From the NCBI GenBank assembly GCA_002730525.1, contig PCAK01000024.1, forward strand, positions 1 through 60,094: a stretch of 60,094 bases of DNA. Reading direction: 5' to 3'. Below the pieces are notes generated by a model. The model had not been told where the DNA came from, ran no database searches, and was given only the letters and a program-made list of their open reading frames with translations. Source of the stretch: Acidobacteriota bacterium. GTDB lineage: Bacteria; Acidobacteriota; Vicinamibacteria; Vicinamibacterales; UBA823. Positions 49,814 to 59,528 of the stretch are shown here, piece after piece. The first letter of the stretch is position 1, and the number at the start of each line of letters is the position of its first letter. The position numbers and the translations under genes are program-made.

Positions 49814-50649
49814 GTGACCACCTCGACGGCGCGCACCCGCCGTTCCAGGACCACGATCGACAGGCCGAGCAGCCCGAGTGTGACGACCGCGGAGAGCAGC
49901 CACGGCGTGTCGTACCGCCCGGGCAGCCGGAAGATGACGTCGCCCACCTGGTCGAGGTTGGCCGTCACCGACACCCAGGCGGCCATCGAGCCACCGCTCG
50001 CGGCGCGCAGCGCCTGGAACATCGCATCGGAGAACAGGACGACACCCGCGTACAGGATGCCGACGTAGCGGCTGCTGGTCGACAGCGACGACAGCGCCAG
50101 CATCGTCAGGGAGGCCAGGAGCACCTGAAGCCCCGCGAGGAGCGTGATCGCCGGAATCAAGAAGAGATTGCGGGCGACGAACTCGGCGCTGCCGCTGAAC
50201 ACCATCTGGACGCCGAGCAGACTCATCGCGGGCAGCCAGGTCACGAACAGGAGAAACGCAAAGAGGATCGCCAGCTTGCCGGCCACGTACTCGGTGCGGC
50301 CCAGCGGCTTCGACAGGTAGAGCGCCAGCGCATTGGCACGGCGATCGTTCGCGATGAGACCGGCGCCGACGTAGATCGTCACGAAGAAGACGAAGAGGCG
50401 CTGCTGCTCGAGAAACTCCCGGAAGGTCTCGGCCGTCGGCGCGAGCAAGGCGATCTCCCCGAAGTTCACCGACAGGTAGATCTGGACAGCCCGCACCAGG
50501 AACGGCACCCACGCAAAGACCAGCAGCGCCAAGACGAGGCGCCGGGCCAGTAGCGCCCGGATCCCGGCCCAGGCGATCACGGCCCAGGCGGCGCCGGGCC
50601 GCGCCCGGTTACCGCGATAGTGTCGATAGCTCTGATCGTGAATAGGCAT
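49810..50649 (-). CDS. ABC-2 type transporter permease
   Basis: A 279-residue membrane protein from ATG 50649 (MPIHDQSYRHYRGNRA). Spans include LVLALLVFAWVPFLVRAVQIYL, LFVFFVTIYVGAGLIANDRR, LAILFAFLLFVTWLPAMSLLGVQM and a final VVTLGLLGLSIVVLERRVRAVEV. The loop NDRRANALALYLSKPLGRTEYVAGK corresponds to the coupling helix of NosY-like permeases. It pairs with the ATPases on both sides. Confidence 0.9.
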   Translation of the reverse strand: MPIHDQSYRHYRGNRARPGAAWAVIAWAGIRALLARRLVLALLVFAWVPFLVRAVQIYLSVNFGEIALLAPTAETFREFLEQQRLFVFFVTIYVGAGLIANDRRANALALYLSKPLGRTEYVAGKLAILFAFLLFVTWLPAMSLLGVQMVFSGSAEFVARNLFLIPAITLLAGLQVLLASLTMLALSSLSTSSRYVGILYAGVVLFSDAMFQALRAASGGSMAAWVSVTANLDQVGDVIFRLPGRYDTPWLLSAVVTLGLLGLSIVVLERRVRAVEVVT

Positions 50650-50672
50650 CGCTTCTCGGACGGCCCTTTGCG

Positions 50673-51599
<927 letters not shown>

Positions 51600-51687
51600 C
51601 TCTGGACTCTGTCGATGGACGTATCGGCGCGCGCTCACCCGGAATATACGGCCGGCGACATCGGGGAGTTCACGCCGGCTGACGCCG

Positions 51688-52260
51688 CTACAGCGAGCCG
51701 CGCAGGCCGAGCGTGTCGGCGACCTCGCGCATGAAGCCGATCACGTTCGTGATGTGCTCGTCGAGCGGTAGGCCCAGTTCCTCGGCACCCAGGCGGAGGT
51801 CGTCTCGGCTGACGCCGCGCGCGAACGCCTTGTCCTTCATCCGCTTCTTGACCGACTTGGCCTCGAGGTCGAGCACGCTCTTGGACGGGCGCACGAGCGA
51901 CGCCGCCGTGACGAATCCGGCCAGCTCGTCGCAGGCAAACAACGCATGCTCGAGTCGCGACTCCCGCTTCACCTCGGTGCGTTCGGCGTGCGACAGGATC
52001 GCGCGAATCACGACGTCTGGATAGCCGCGCTCCTTGAGAATCTCGGAGCCGCGAAACGGGTGGTCGTCCAGGCTCGGCCACCGCTCGTAGTCGAAGTCGT
52101 GCAGCAGGCCGACGACTCGCCAGAGCGTCTCGTCCTCGTCAAACAGGCGGGCGTACCCGTGCATGGCGGCTTCCACGGCGAGGCCGTGCTTCCGCAGGTT
52201 CTCGCCCTGGGTGTGCTCCATCAACAACTCCCGCGCCGCGTCTCGATTGAGCTCCATCAT
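51688..52260 (-). CDS. HD-domain phosphohydrolase-like protein
   Basis: A 190-residue protein from ATG 52260 (MMELNRDAARELLMEHTQGENLRKHGLAVEAAM). Metal-binding residues of the HD fold are H in NLRKHGLAV, HD in VVGLLHDFDYERWP, H in LDDHPFRG and AILSHAE, and D in ACDELAGF. It matches the small stand-alone HD hydrolases with an extra C-terminal helix (KRMKDKAFARGVSRDDLRLGAEELG). The substrate is unknown, probably a nucleotide. Its start overlaps the stop of a 41-codon fragment (ATGA). Confidence 0.88.
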   Translation of the reverse strand: MMELNRDAARELLMEHTQGENLRKHGLAVEAAMHGYARLFDEDETLWRVVGLLHDFDYERWPSLDDHPFRGSEILKERGYPDVVIRAILSHAERTEVKRESRLEHALFACDELAGFVTAASLVRPSKSVLDLEAKSVKKRMKDKAFARGVSRDDLRLGAEELGLPLDEHITNVIGFMREVADTLGLRGSL

Positions 52261-52382
52261 GTACCTCGGGTCTGCGCCTCCCGCTTCATCGCCACGGCGC
52301 GCGCGATCACCTTCTGTGCCTTCCGCGTCAGATCGTAACCACCGAGCGCCGAGGGATCGGCCGCGTCGGATACTTGCGACTG
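52257..52382 (-). pseudogene. 41-codon coding-like fragment ahead of the HD gene
   Basis: The minus frame 52382-52257 reads ...SDAADPSALGGYDLTRKAQK, VIARAVAMKREAQTRGT and stops with ATGA overlap at the HD start. Codon third positions are mostly G/C and the stop overlap looks like an operon junction, yet no ATG/GTG/TTG start precedes the conserved-looking part; a TGA closes the frame at 52385. I read it as the tail of a gene whose front was lost near the palindromic repeat at 52.41 kb. Confidence 0.35.
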
Positions 52383-52408
52383 TCAGGTATCCCACATCAT
52401 TCGCGATT

Positions 52409-52428
52409 CGCGGGGCTGAAGCCCCGCG
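52409..52428. repeat. REP-like palindrome
   Basis: cgcggggctgaagccccgcg, identical to the copy at 6625-6644, followed by ccgcc instead of ccacc. It lies in the 218-base gap between tsaD and the HD gene. Confidence 0.65.
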
Positions 52429-52478
52429 CCGCCGTCACGATAGGATCCGCCACCGTCACGACAGATCCAGGCCCCGAT

Positions 52479-53558
52479 CTAGAGCGAAAGCGAGGCATTT
52501 GCATTCAGATTCGGTGCGGCCGTGACGCCGCGCGCCAACTGGCGGAGGCCGGCGGCGGCGATCATCGCCGCATTGTCGGTCGACAGCGCCAGCGTCGGTA
52601 GAAACACCGGCAGGCGCCGCGCATCGCCGCGCGCCGCCGCGTCCTCACGCAGGCGGCTGTTCGCCGACACGCCGCCCGCAATGCCGACCGACCTGGCCCC
52701 GAGTCGTTGCGCCGCCTCGAACGTGCGATCGAGCAGCGCATCGACGACGGCGCGTTGAAAACTGGCGCAGACGTCGGCGAGTTCGGCCTCCGGCAGCGCG
52801 GCGGCGCCGGTCTCGGCCAGCCTGGCCGCGACATGCCGCTTGACCGCCGTCTTGATGCCGCTGAAGCTGAAATCGGTCATCCCTTCCTGCCCCGCGTACC
52901 CGGGCGTCGGCGGCCGGATCCGATCGCGGTGGGTGATCCTGGCGACCGGGAAATCGACGGCGCGGGGGTTGCCGGTGCGGGCCAGCCGGTCGACGACCGG
53001 TCCGCCGGGGTAGGTCAGGCCGAGCACCTTCCCGACCTTGTCGAAGGCCTCGCCCGCCGCATCGTCGCGCGTCCGGCCGACCAATTGATACGTGCCCGGC
53101 GTCAGCACGAGATAGAGGCAGGTGTGGCCGCCCGACACGACCAGGACGACGGCCGGCAACGGCAGCGCACCGTTGTGCAGAAACAGCGACTCGATGTGTC
53201 CCGCCAGGTGATGGACCGGCACGAGCGGCACCCCGAGCGTCAGCGCCACTGACTTGGCGAACGCCACGCCGACGAGGAGGGAGCCGACCAGGCCGGGCCC
53301 CTGGGTGACGGCGACCGCGTCGAGGTCGGTCCAGCTCAGCTCGGCGTCGCTCAGCGCCCGTTCGGTCACGCCGCAGATGTCCCTGACGTGCTGCCGCGAC
53401 GCCAACTCGGGCACGATCCCGCCCCACTCACGGTGGATCTCGACCTGCGACGCGATCACCGAGGACGCGATCGCCCACGGACGCTCGGCCTCGGCGGTCT
53501 CCACGACGACGGCCGCCGCCGTCTCATCGCACGAGGTCTCGACCCCCAGGATCCGCAT
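52479..53558 (-). CDS. tsaD: tRNA N6-adenosine threonylcarbamoyltransferase
   Basis: A 359-residue ASKHA-fold enzyme that places the threonylcarbamoyl group on A37 of ANN-reading tRNAs. The opening MRILGVETSCDETAAAVV, the metal-binding HHLAGHIESL (HxxxH), VVLVVSGGHTCLYLV, DDAAGEAFDKVGKVLGL, YPGGPVVDRLA and the closing LSTDNAAMIAAAG are all present. Length is normal. tsaB and tsaE are not nearby. The 168-base gap before it is filled by an inverted-repeat element. Confidence 0.96.
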   Translation of the reverse strand: MRILGVETSCDETAAAVVVETAEAERPWAIASSVIASQVEIHREWGGIVPELASRQHVRDICGVTERALSDAELSWTDLDAVAVTQGPGLVGSLLVGVAFAKSVALTLGVPLVPVHHLAGHIESLFLHNGALPLPAVVLVVSGGHTCLYLVLTPGTYQLVGRTRDDAAGEAFDKVGKVLGLTYPGGPVVDRLARTGNPRAVDFPVARITHRDRIRPPTPGYAGQEGMTDFSFSGIKTAVKRHVAARLAETGAAALPEAELADVCASFQRAVVDALLDRTFEAAQRLGARSVGIAGGVSANSRLREDAAARGDARRLPVFLPTLALSTDNAAMIAAAGLRQLARGVTAAPNLNANASLSL

Positions 53559-53565
53559 CGGCTAG

Positions 53566-53723
53566 CAGTCCGTGGTGAAGGTGCCGCGTAGCATCGAGAG
53601 CGCCGAGGCACCCGCCCCGCCAGGCGCGAAGAGGGAGCATGCCGGGAGTATTCGACCGATGAGCAACGCCGCGGGGCGGGATGCATCGGCGCTCGAATGC
53701 AGCGGCACTTTCACCACGGGCTG
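53566..53723. repeat. 158-base MITE-like element with about 53-base inverted ends
   Basis: The left arm (53566-53619, starting cagtccgtggtgaaggtgcc) and the right arm (53671-53723, ending ggcactttcaccacgggctg) are imperfect inverted copies: both contain the unit 'gtggtgaaRgtgccgc', then 'gagcgccgaKgca' and 'cccgcccc'. About 50 bases separate them and no reading frame lies inside. It occupies the whole space between the mtnA stop (53727) and the tsaD start (53558). Transcribed, it would form a long hairpin. Confidence 0.65.
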
Positions 53724-53726
53724 CTC

Positions 53727-54791
53727 CTAGGGCGCGGTCTCGCGGGCCACGCCCTCGACGGCGGTGCGCAGGCTCTCGTCGTACGGCGCCCGGCAGACCC
53801 CACGTTCGGTGATGATCGCCGAGACGTAGCGGTGCGGCGTCACATCGAACGCCGGGTTCCGTACGCTGGCCCCCTCCGGCGCCAGCTGCGACCCGCCGAG
53901 ATGCGTCACCTCGCGAGCATCGCGCTCTTCGATCGGAATCTTCGTGCCGTCGGCGGTGGCCAGATCGATCGTCGAGGTCGGCGCCGCGACGTAGAACGGC
54001 AGGTCGTGCGCCTGCGCGAGCACCGCCACGCCGTAGGTGCCGATCTTGTTCGCCACGTCGCCATTGGCCGCGATCCGATCGGCGCCGACGACGACCAGAT
54101 CGACCTGTCCATCGCGCATCAACGGTGCCGCCATGCTGTCGGTGATGACGGTCGTGTCGATGCCGTCGCGCACCAGCTCCCACGCCGTCAGCCGGGCCCC
54201 CTGCAGGAACGGCCGCGTCTCGTCGGCGAAGACCGCCACGCTCTTCCCCTGCTCGACCGCACCGCGAATGACGCCGAGCGCCGTGCCGTAGCCAGCCGTC
54301 GCCAGCGCGCCGGCGTTGCAGTGGGTCAGCACCCGCGCCGGGTCGGGCACGACGCCCGCGCCGTGGGCGCCCAGCGCTCGGCAACTCGCGACATCCTCGT
54401 CGTGGATGACGTGCGCTTCACGCTTCAGCGACGCGGCTACCTCCTCCACAGCCCGACCGGCGCGCACGTCGGCCGCGAATACGCGCTTCATCCGATCGAT
54501 CGCCCAGAAGAGGTTGACCGCGGTCGGCCGGGTGCCCGCCATCAGGTCGCACAGCTTGTAGAACTCGGTCGCCAGCTGGGTCGTCCCCTTCGCCTCGCTG
54601 CGCGCCACGCCGATCGCCAGCCCCATCGCCGCCGCCACGCCGATCGCCGGCGCCCCCCGGATGACCATGGTCGTGATCGCGCGCGCCACCGCGGCGCCGG
54701 TCCGGCACTCGACGTACTTCTCCACCTTGGGCAACTTCCGTTGATCGATCATGACGATCGCGTCGTCACGCCATTCGATGGTTGGCAACAT
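53727..54791 (-). CDS. mtnA: S-methyl-5-thioribose-1-phosphate isomerase
   Basis: A 354-residue enzyme of the methionine salvage pathway that turns 5-methylthioribose-1-phosphate into the ribulose form. Catalytic Cys is in [20 protein letters not shown] and catalytic Asp in [20 protein letters not shown]. Substrate-binding [13 protein letters not shown] and [16 protein letters not shown] are also present. The family also includes eIF2B-like proteins, but these motifs are specific for MtnA. It follows purine nucleoside phosphorylase, so the neighbour may act as the MTA phosphorylase of the same route. Confidence 0.95.
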   Translation of the reverse strand: MLPTIEWRDDAIVMIDQRKLPKVEKYVECRTGAAVARAITTMVIRGAPAIGVAAAMGLAIGVARSEAKGTTQLATEFYKLCDLMAGTRPTAVNLFWAIDRMKRVFAADVRAGRAVEEVAASLKREAHVIHDEDVASCRALGAHGAGVVPDPARVLTHCNAGALATAGYGTALGVIRGAVEQGKSVAVFADETRPFLQGARLTAWELVRDGIDTTVITDSMAAPLMRDGQVDLVVVGADRIAANGDVANKIGTYGVAVLAQAHDLPFYVAAPTSTIDLATADGTKIPIEERDAREVTHLGGSQLAPEGASVRNPAFDVTPHRYVSAIITERGVCRAPYDESLRTAVEGVARETAP

Positions 54792-54810
54792 GGGAAAAAT
54801 AATATCGCAG

Positions 54811-55638
54811 TCACAGACGACGGATGAGTCCGGTCAGGAACGCGCCGAATGGCTCGGCGAGCCGCTCGGCGACCTGCAACACGTCGTCGTGGTGGAGCGG
54901 CTCGGGCAACACGCCGGCGGCCATGTTCGTGATGCACGACAGACCCAGCACCTCCAGGCCCATCTGGCGCGCCACGATCGCCTCGGGGACGGTCGACATG
55001 CCGACCGCGTCGGCGCCGACCGTCCCGAGGAAGCGGATCTCGGCCGGGGTCTCGTAGCTGGGCCCGTGCACGGCGGCGTAGACGCCGTGGGTCAACCGCA
55101 GCGGCAGCGGGAGCGCCTGCCCCACCTCATCGGCCAACTGACGCAGCCGCCGCGCGTAGACCTCGCTCATGTCCGGAAAGCGGTAGCCGAAGCGATCGTC
55201 GTGCGGGCCGATGAGCGGGTTGTCGCCCATAAGATTGATGTGGTCGTCGACGATCATGACGCAGCCGGACGTCAAGGCGGTGTTGATGCCGCCTGACGCG
55301 TTGGTCAGCACCAGCACCGGCACGCCCAGGCAGGCCAGTACCCGTGGCGCGAAGGCGATCTCCGGCCGCGTGTAGCCCTGGTAGCGATGCGCGCGGCCCG
55401 ACAGGACGACGACCCGCCGGTCGGCGACCGTCCCCGCGGTGAGCGCACCGACGTGGCCGATCAGCGGGTCGGACGGCCAGTGCGGGATGTCGGCGTAGGA
55501 GACGACGACCGGGTCGGTGACCGTCTCGGCGAACCGGCCCAGGCCCGATCCGAGGACGACCCCCGCCGCCGGCTCAGCTGGCAGGCGCGCGCGCAGGAAC
55601 GCCACGGCTTCCTCGACGTGATCGAAATCGGTAGCCAT
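54811..55638 (-). CDS. Purine nucleoside phosphorylase (PNP/MTAP superfamily, trimeric)
   Basis: A 275-residue enzyme. Phosphate-binding residues are in [15 protein letters not shown] (Ser) and [13 protein letters not shown] (Arg and His); base-site residues are in [13 protein letters not shown], the segment [38 protein letters not shown] and the final [11 protein letters not shown]. The GPSYETPAE and GMSTVPEAI blocks are those of the trimeric PunA/DeoD-II class. It cleaves inosine and guanosine; because mtnA follows, methylthioadenosine is a possible substrate too. Part of the operon with the CNT transporter. Confidence 0.92.
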   Translation of the reverse strand: MATDFDHVEEAVAFLRARLPAEPAAGVVLGSGLGRFAETVTDPVVVSYADIPHWPSDPLIGHVGALTAGTVADRRVVVLSGRAHRYQGYTRPEIAFAPRVLACLGVPVLVLTNASGGINTALTSGCVMIVDDHINLMGDNPLIGPHDDRFGYRFPDMSEVYARRLRQLADEVGQALPLPLRLTHGVYAAVHGPSYETPAEIRFLGTVGADAVGMSTVPEAIVARQMGLEVLGLSCITNMAAGVLPEPLHHDDVLQVAERLAEPFGAFLTGLIRRL

Positions 55639-55642
55639 GCCG

Positions 55643-56989
55643 TCAGATCAACAACGCCGCGATGGACGCATTGATGAGCGTGGCCACGAACCCGCCGAAC
55701 AACGCGCGCGTACCGAGACGGGCCAGATCGCCCCGCCGGGAGGGCGCCAGGCCGCCCAGGCCGCCCAGGAGGATCCCCACCGACCCGAAGTTGGCAAAGC
55801 CCGTCAGCGCGTAGGTGGCCAGCACGAACGACCGCGGCTCGATGACGCCCTGGTACTCGGTCGACAGCTTGACGTAGGCGACGAACTCGGTGGCGACGAT
55901 CTTCGTGCCCAGCAGATCGGCCATCGCCGCGACGTCCGCGGAGGCCACGCCCATCAGCAGCGCCGCAGGCGCGAAGGCGACCGAGAAGACGCTGGTGAGC
56001 GAGAGCGCCGGATGCACGAGCGCGAGCAGATAGTCGATCAGGGCGATGAAGGCCAGGAACGCGATCAGCATCGCCACCACGTTGATGGCGAGGATCATCC
56101 CCTGGCTCGCCCCGCCGGCGGCCGCGTCGATCACGTTGGCGTGCTCGCGTTCCACTTCGAGCGTCACCGTGCCGCGAGTCTTGGGCACCTCCGACTCGGG
56201 CATCAGGATCTTCGACAGGTACAGCCCACAGGGCGCCGCCATGACGCTGGTGGTGAGGATCGCCACCACGTCGGCACCCAGGCTGATGTAAATTGCCATG
56301 ACGGCGCCCGAGATCGTCGCCATGCCGCCGACCATCAACGTCAGCAGCTCTGACTGCGTCATGTGAGGCACGTACGGGCGGACTATGATCGGCGCTTCGG
56401 TCTGTCCCATGAACACGTTGGCCACCGCCGACAGGGTTTCGGCACCGCTCGTGTTGAGGAAATAGACCACCACCCGCGCCGTCTGCTTCACGAGAAACTG
56501 CAGCAGCCCGAAGTGATAGAGCACGGTGAAGAACGACGAGATGAAGATGATGATCGGCAGCGCCGTGAAGGCAAAGACGAAGCCGCCCGGAAACAGCTGC
56601 GACACCACCTCCGGGTCGGCCAGCCCGCCGAAGACGAAGCGCGAGCCCGCGTCGGTGAACTCCATGAAGCGCTCGGCGGCCCGCGCGATCGCGGTGAACA
56701 GCGCGTAGCCCGGCCTGACGCCGCCGATCTCGAATTTCAGAATGATGAAGGCCAGCGTAATCTGGAGCCCCAGTCCCCAGCCCACCATGCGCCACGGAAT
56801 CTGGCGGACACTCGTGGAACACGCGGCGGCCAGGCTGATGAACGCGGCCACTCCCAGGACGGCTCGAACGCGCGGGTCGACCAGCTCCCGCATCACGTAG
56901 GCGACGGCGACGAGGCCAACAGCGGCCGCGGCAAAGAGCAGTCGCTGGCGACGGGCGGGGTCCTCGAACATCGTCGTCATTGTCGGCAT
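55643..56989 (-). CDS. Concentrative nucleoside transporter (CNT/NupC family)
   Basis: A 448-residue membrane protein from ATG 56989. The family signatures are GFVFAFTALPIIIFISSFFTVLYHFG, the FLNTSGAETLSAVANVFMGQTEAPIIVRPY core (nucleoside and Na+ site) and TYALTGFANFGSVGILLGGLGGLAP. About ten membrane spans are seen. It imports purine and pyrimidine nucleosides with Na+ or H+. It sits between the pyrimidine and purine phosphorylase genes, so uptake and phosphorolysis are encoded together. Confidence 0.93.
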   Translation of the reverse strand: MPTMTTMFEDPARRQRLLFAAAAVGLVAVAYVMRELVDPRVRAVLGVAAFISLAAACSTSVRQIPWRMVGWGLGLQITLAFIILKFEIGGVRPGYALFTAIARAAERFMEFTDAGSRFVFGGLADPEVVSQLFPGGFVFAFTALPIIIFISSFFTVLYHFGLLQFLVKQTARVVVYFLNTSGAETLSAVANVFMGQTEAPIIVRPYVPHMTQSELLTLMVGGMATISGAVMAIYISLGADVVAILTTSVMAAPCGLYLSKILMPESEVPKTRGTVTLEVEREHANVIDAAAGGASQGMILAINVVAMLIAFLAFIALIDYLLALVHPALSLTSVFSVAFAPAALLMGVASADVAAMADLLGTKIVATEFVAYVKLSTEYQGVIEPRSFVLATYALTGFANFGSVGILLGGLGGLAPSRRGDLARLGTRALFGGFVATLINASIAALLI

Positions 56990-57002
56990 CGTCAAGTGGT
57001 CG

Positions 57003-58307
57003 TCAGGCCACGGTCTCCAGAATGCGCGGCGGCGGCGGTGGCGCCACGTCGTCGATCCGCACGGCGCGCGTGACGAGCTCACGCGCGGCGTCAAGCCCGC
57101 GCGTCTCGCGATGATGCAGCTCGACCACCGGATCGCCCGCGGTCACCGGCTCGCCCATCCCGACCCGCACGACGACACCAACCGCGTGGTCGACCGCGTG
57201 GTCGACCTGGTCGCGCCCCGCACCGAGCACGACCGCCGCGCGCCCGACCAACTCGGCGTCGAGCGCGGCGAGATACCCGCTCCGGGGCGCCGGCACGCGA
57301 TCGACCGTCGGCACCGACGGCATCCGGGCCGGCGCATCAACCACCCGGGGGTCTCCGCCCTGGGCCTCGATCGTCTCGCGCAGCGTCTCCAGTCCGCGGC
57401 CGTCATCGAGCGCCGCGCCGACCCGTGTCCGCGCCTCCTCGAGGGACGTCTCCAGCCCGGCCGCCTCCACCATCCGGGCCGCCAGCTCCACCGACAGCGT
57501 CGTCAAGTCGTCAGGCCCCTCACCGCGCAGCGTCGCGAAGCACTCGGCCATCTCCAGGGCGTTGCCGACGGCGCACCCGCGCGGCGCGTCCATCGCGGTC
57601 AGGACCGCCCGCATCCGAACCCCGGCGGCGTTGCCGATGGCCACCAGGCAATCGGCCAGCTCACGGGCCTGGGTCGTCGTCTTCATGAACGCGCCTCGGC
57701 CCACCGTGACGTCGAGCACCAGGCCGTCGAGGTCCGCCGCGAGCTTCTTGCTCATGATCGACGCGGCAATGAGCGGAACACTCTCGACCGTCGCCGTCGC
57801 GTCGCGCAGCGCGTACAACACCCGGTCGGCCGGCGCCAGCGTCTCGGTCTGGCCGACCAGGCAGCAGCCGGTCCGGTCGAGGACTCCGCGGATCTCATCG
57901 GGCGTCAGGACTGTCCTGAACCCGGGGATCGATTCCAGCTTGTCGAGCGTCCCGCCGGTATGCCCGAGGCCGCGCCCCGACACCATCGGCACTGCCACAC
58001 CGCACGCCGCGGCCAGCGGCGCCAGCACCGGCGAGGTCTTGTCACCCACGCCCCCGGTGCTGTGCTTGTCGACCTTAGGCCTCGCTACGGCCGACAGGTC
58101 CAGGCGCGAGCCCGACGCCGTCATCGCCGCCGTCATCGCCTCGGTCTCGCCCGCCGACATGCCGCACAGCACGACGGCCATCAGCCACGCGGACGCCTGA
58201 TAGGCCGGAATCTGGTCCGCGGCGACCCCGCGAACGAAAAACCCAATTTCGTCCGGGGTCAATTCCCCGCCGTCACGCTTTTTCCGGATCAGATCGACCG
58301 CACGCAT
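57003..58307 (-). CDS. Pyrimidine-nucleoside (thymidine) phosphorylase
   Basis: A 434-residue enzyme. MRAVDLIRKKRDGGELTPDEIGFFVRG is the usual head; the phosphate/base site is VDKHSTGGVGDKTSPVLAPLAAACG with MVSGRGLGHTGGTLDKLESIPGF; SIMSKKLAADLDGLVLDVTVGRGAFMKT carries the substrate Lys and Arg. It splits uridine/thymidine to the base and (deoxy)ribose-1-phosphate. Length fits Pdp/DeoA. First gene of the salvage run Pdp, CNT transporter, PNP, MtnA. Confidence 0.95.
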   Translation of the reverse strand: MRAVDLIRKKRDGGELTPDEIGFFVRGVAADQIPAYQASAWLMAVVLCGMSAGETEAMTAAMTASGSRLDLSAVARPKVDKHSTGGVGDKTSPVLAPLAAACGVAVPMVSGRGLGHTGGTLDKLESIPGFRTVLTPDEIRGVLDRTGCCLVGQTETLAPADRVLYALRDATATVESVPLIAASIMSKKLAADLDGLVLDVTVGRGAFMKTTTQARELADCLVAIGNAAGVRMRAVLTAMDAPRGCAVGNALEMAECFATLRGEGPDDLTTLSVELAARMVEAAGLETSLEEARTRVGAALDDGRGLETLRETIEAQGGDPRVVDAPARMPSVPTVDRVPAPRSGYLAALDAELVGRAAVVLGAGRDQVDHAVDHAVGVVVRVGMGEPVTAGDPVVELHHRETRGLDAARELVTRAVRIDDVAPPPPPRILETVA

Positions 58308-58322
58308 ACCGCAACGGTGCCG

Positions 58323-58337
58323 AGTATAGAGGATAAT
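58323..58337. promoter_or_regulatory. Back-to-back -10-like elements in a 40-base divergent gap
   Basis: On the minus strand TATACT (58328-58323) lies 16 bases before the phosphorylase ATG. On the plus strand GATAAT (58332-58337) lies 10 bases before ATG 58348, which would give an almost leaderless message. The divergent gap is only 40 bases, so the two promoters overlap. Confidence 0.35.
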
Positions 58338-58347
58338 AGGGCCTCAC

Positions 58348-58593
58348 ATGGCTGAGGCGACTCCACGCACGCCGTTGGCCGCGGACCTGGCAGACCGAGT
58401 CACCGAGTTTGCCCGGTCCTACAAGGCCGCGGCCCGCACGTTCTCGATGTATCCGGACGGCCAAGAACTGCCCCGCAAGCGGGAAGCCAACCTCTGGGAA
58501 ACGGCCGGCACCGAACGCGACGTGAGCATTCTCTCTCCGCTGGATCCGGCCGACTACGGGATCGACCCCCTGGAAATCGTCGATCTGGGTTAG
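58348..58593 (+). CDS. Small protein of unknown function
   Basis: An 81-residue protein from ATG 58348. It has a helical first half (LAADLADRVTEFARSYKAAARTFSMYPDG) and a second half with Trp and an acidic, proline-containing tail (LWETAGTERDVSILSPLDPADYGIDPLEIVDLG). Good codon use supports a real gene. No domain is recognised. Divergent from the nucleoside phosphorylase and 11 bases ahead of a membrane protein gene. Confidence 0.65.
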   Translation: MAEATPRTPLAADLADRVTEFARSYKAAARTFSMYPDGQELPRKREANLWETAGTERDVSILSPLDPADYGIDPLEIVDLG

Positions 58594-58604
58594 CAACCCG
58601 TACC

Positions 58605-59060
58605 GTGACCGACACGCTCCGCGCACTGTTCGTCACCGCCGTGGCCTCGGGCGCGGGTTTCGCGTGGCTCGCGCTGCGGACCTCCCGCCTCGAGCGCCAG
58701 GGTCCAGAGCGGCTGGTCGGGGAACTCCGGCTGGCGCAGGTGGCCGCGCTGCTCCTGGCATTCGTCGCCGGCGCCTACCTCGGCTTCGCAGCGTCGGCGA
58801 GCACCGCCGAGGCCGCCGGACTCGACGTCGCCCTGGCACTCGTGTTCTTCGTCGCGGCCGCGGTGGCGCCGACACGCGATCCGGGCGAAGCCTTGGTCGT
58901 GCTGGCGCTCGCCTTCGGGGCGCACGCCGTCGTCGACATCCTCCATCGTCCGGGGGCATTGCCCGTGGGCGTCGTGCCGCAGTGGTACCTCGTCGGCTGC
59001 GCGGTCTACAACGTGGCGCTGGGCGCGCTATGCTACCTGCCGCTGCTGCGCCGGGGATGA
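58605..59060 (+). CDS. Small integral membrane protein
   Basis: A 151-residue protein from GTG 58605 with about four to five hydrophobic spans (LFVTAVASGAGFAWLAL, LAQVAALLLAFVAGAYLGFAA, VALALVFFVAAAVAP, ALVVLALAFGAHAVVDILH, YLVGCAVYNVALGALCYLPLL). A conserved-looking HAVVDILHRPGALP sits between the last two. No family is recognised with confidence. Its TGA overlaps the ATG of the alkyltransferase-like gene (ATGA), indicating coupled translation. Confidence 0.72.
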   Translation: MTDTLRALFVTAVASGAGFAWLALRTSRLERQGPERLVGELRLAQVAALLLAFVAGAYLGFAASASTAEAAGLDVALALVFFVAAAVAPTRDPGEALVVLALAFGAHAVVDILHRPGALPVGVVPQWYLVGCAVYNVALGALCYLPLLRRG

Positions 59061-59401
59061 TGCCGATGACGACACGGCCCGCCCGCATTCCAGTGTTCAC
59101 GACACGCGTCCTGACCGCTGTTCGGCGGATTCCCCCGGGCCGGGTCGCCACCTACGGGGATGTGGCGGCGATGGCCGGCCAGCCGCGCGCTTCCCGGGCG
59201 GTCGGCAACATCATGCGTGACTGCCGCCGGTCCGATGTACCCTGTCACCGGGTAATCGCGGCGGGCGGGCGGCTGGGCGGGTTCGGCGGCAGCCCCGTGC
59301 TGAAGCAGCAACTGCTGCGGGCCGAGGGGCTGCAGGTGGGCCGGACGACGGTGCGGCAGTTCGCCGAGGTCAGGTGGCGGGGACGAGCTTCGCGGCCGTA
59401 G
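59057..59401 (+). CDS. Alkyltransferase-like / O6-alkylguanine-DNA alkyltransferase C-domain protein
   Basis: A 114-residue protein starting at ATG 59057 or 59060. It contains only the DNA-binding C-domain of MGMT: VLTAVRRIPPGRVATYGDVAAMAG, SRAVGNIMRDCRRSDVPCHRVIAAGGRLGGFGG. Cys63 of PCHRV, the methyl acceptor, is retained, whereas ATL proteins usually have Trp there. So it may be a true but minimal methyltransferase, as the Ada/MGMT N-domain is missing. It repairs or flags O6-alkylguanine. Coupled to the membrane protein upstream. Confidence 0.9.
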   Translation: MMPMTTRPARIPVFTTRVLTAVRRIPPGRVATYGDVAAMAGQPRASRAVGNIMRDCRRSDVPCHRVIAAGGRLGGFGGSPVLKQQLLRAEGLQVGRTTVRQFAEVRWRGRASRP

Positions 59402-59528
59402 CACTCGCGAACCCCGGCACGGCCGTCCCCGTATCTGCTTGAGAGGGACGCTCTTGCGGGCGCCAAATCATCGGGGAACGCGACGGCAACGCTTCGTCCC
59501 CTGTTCCTCGTCTCACTGGACAGGCCGA

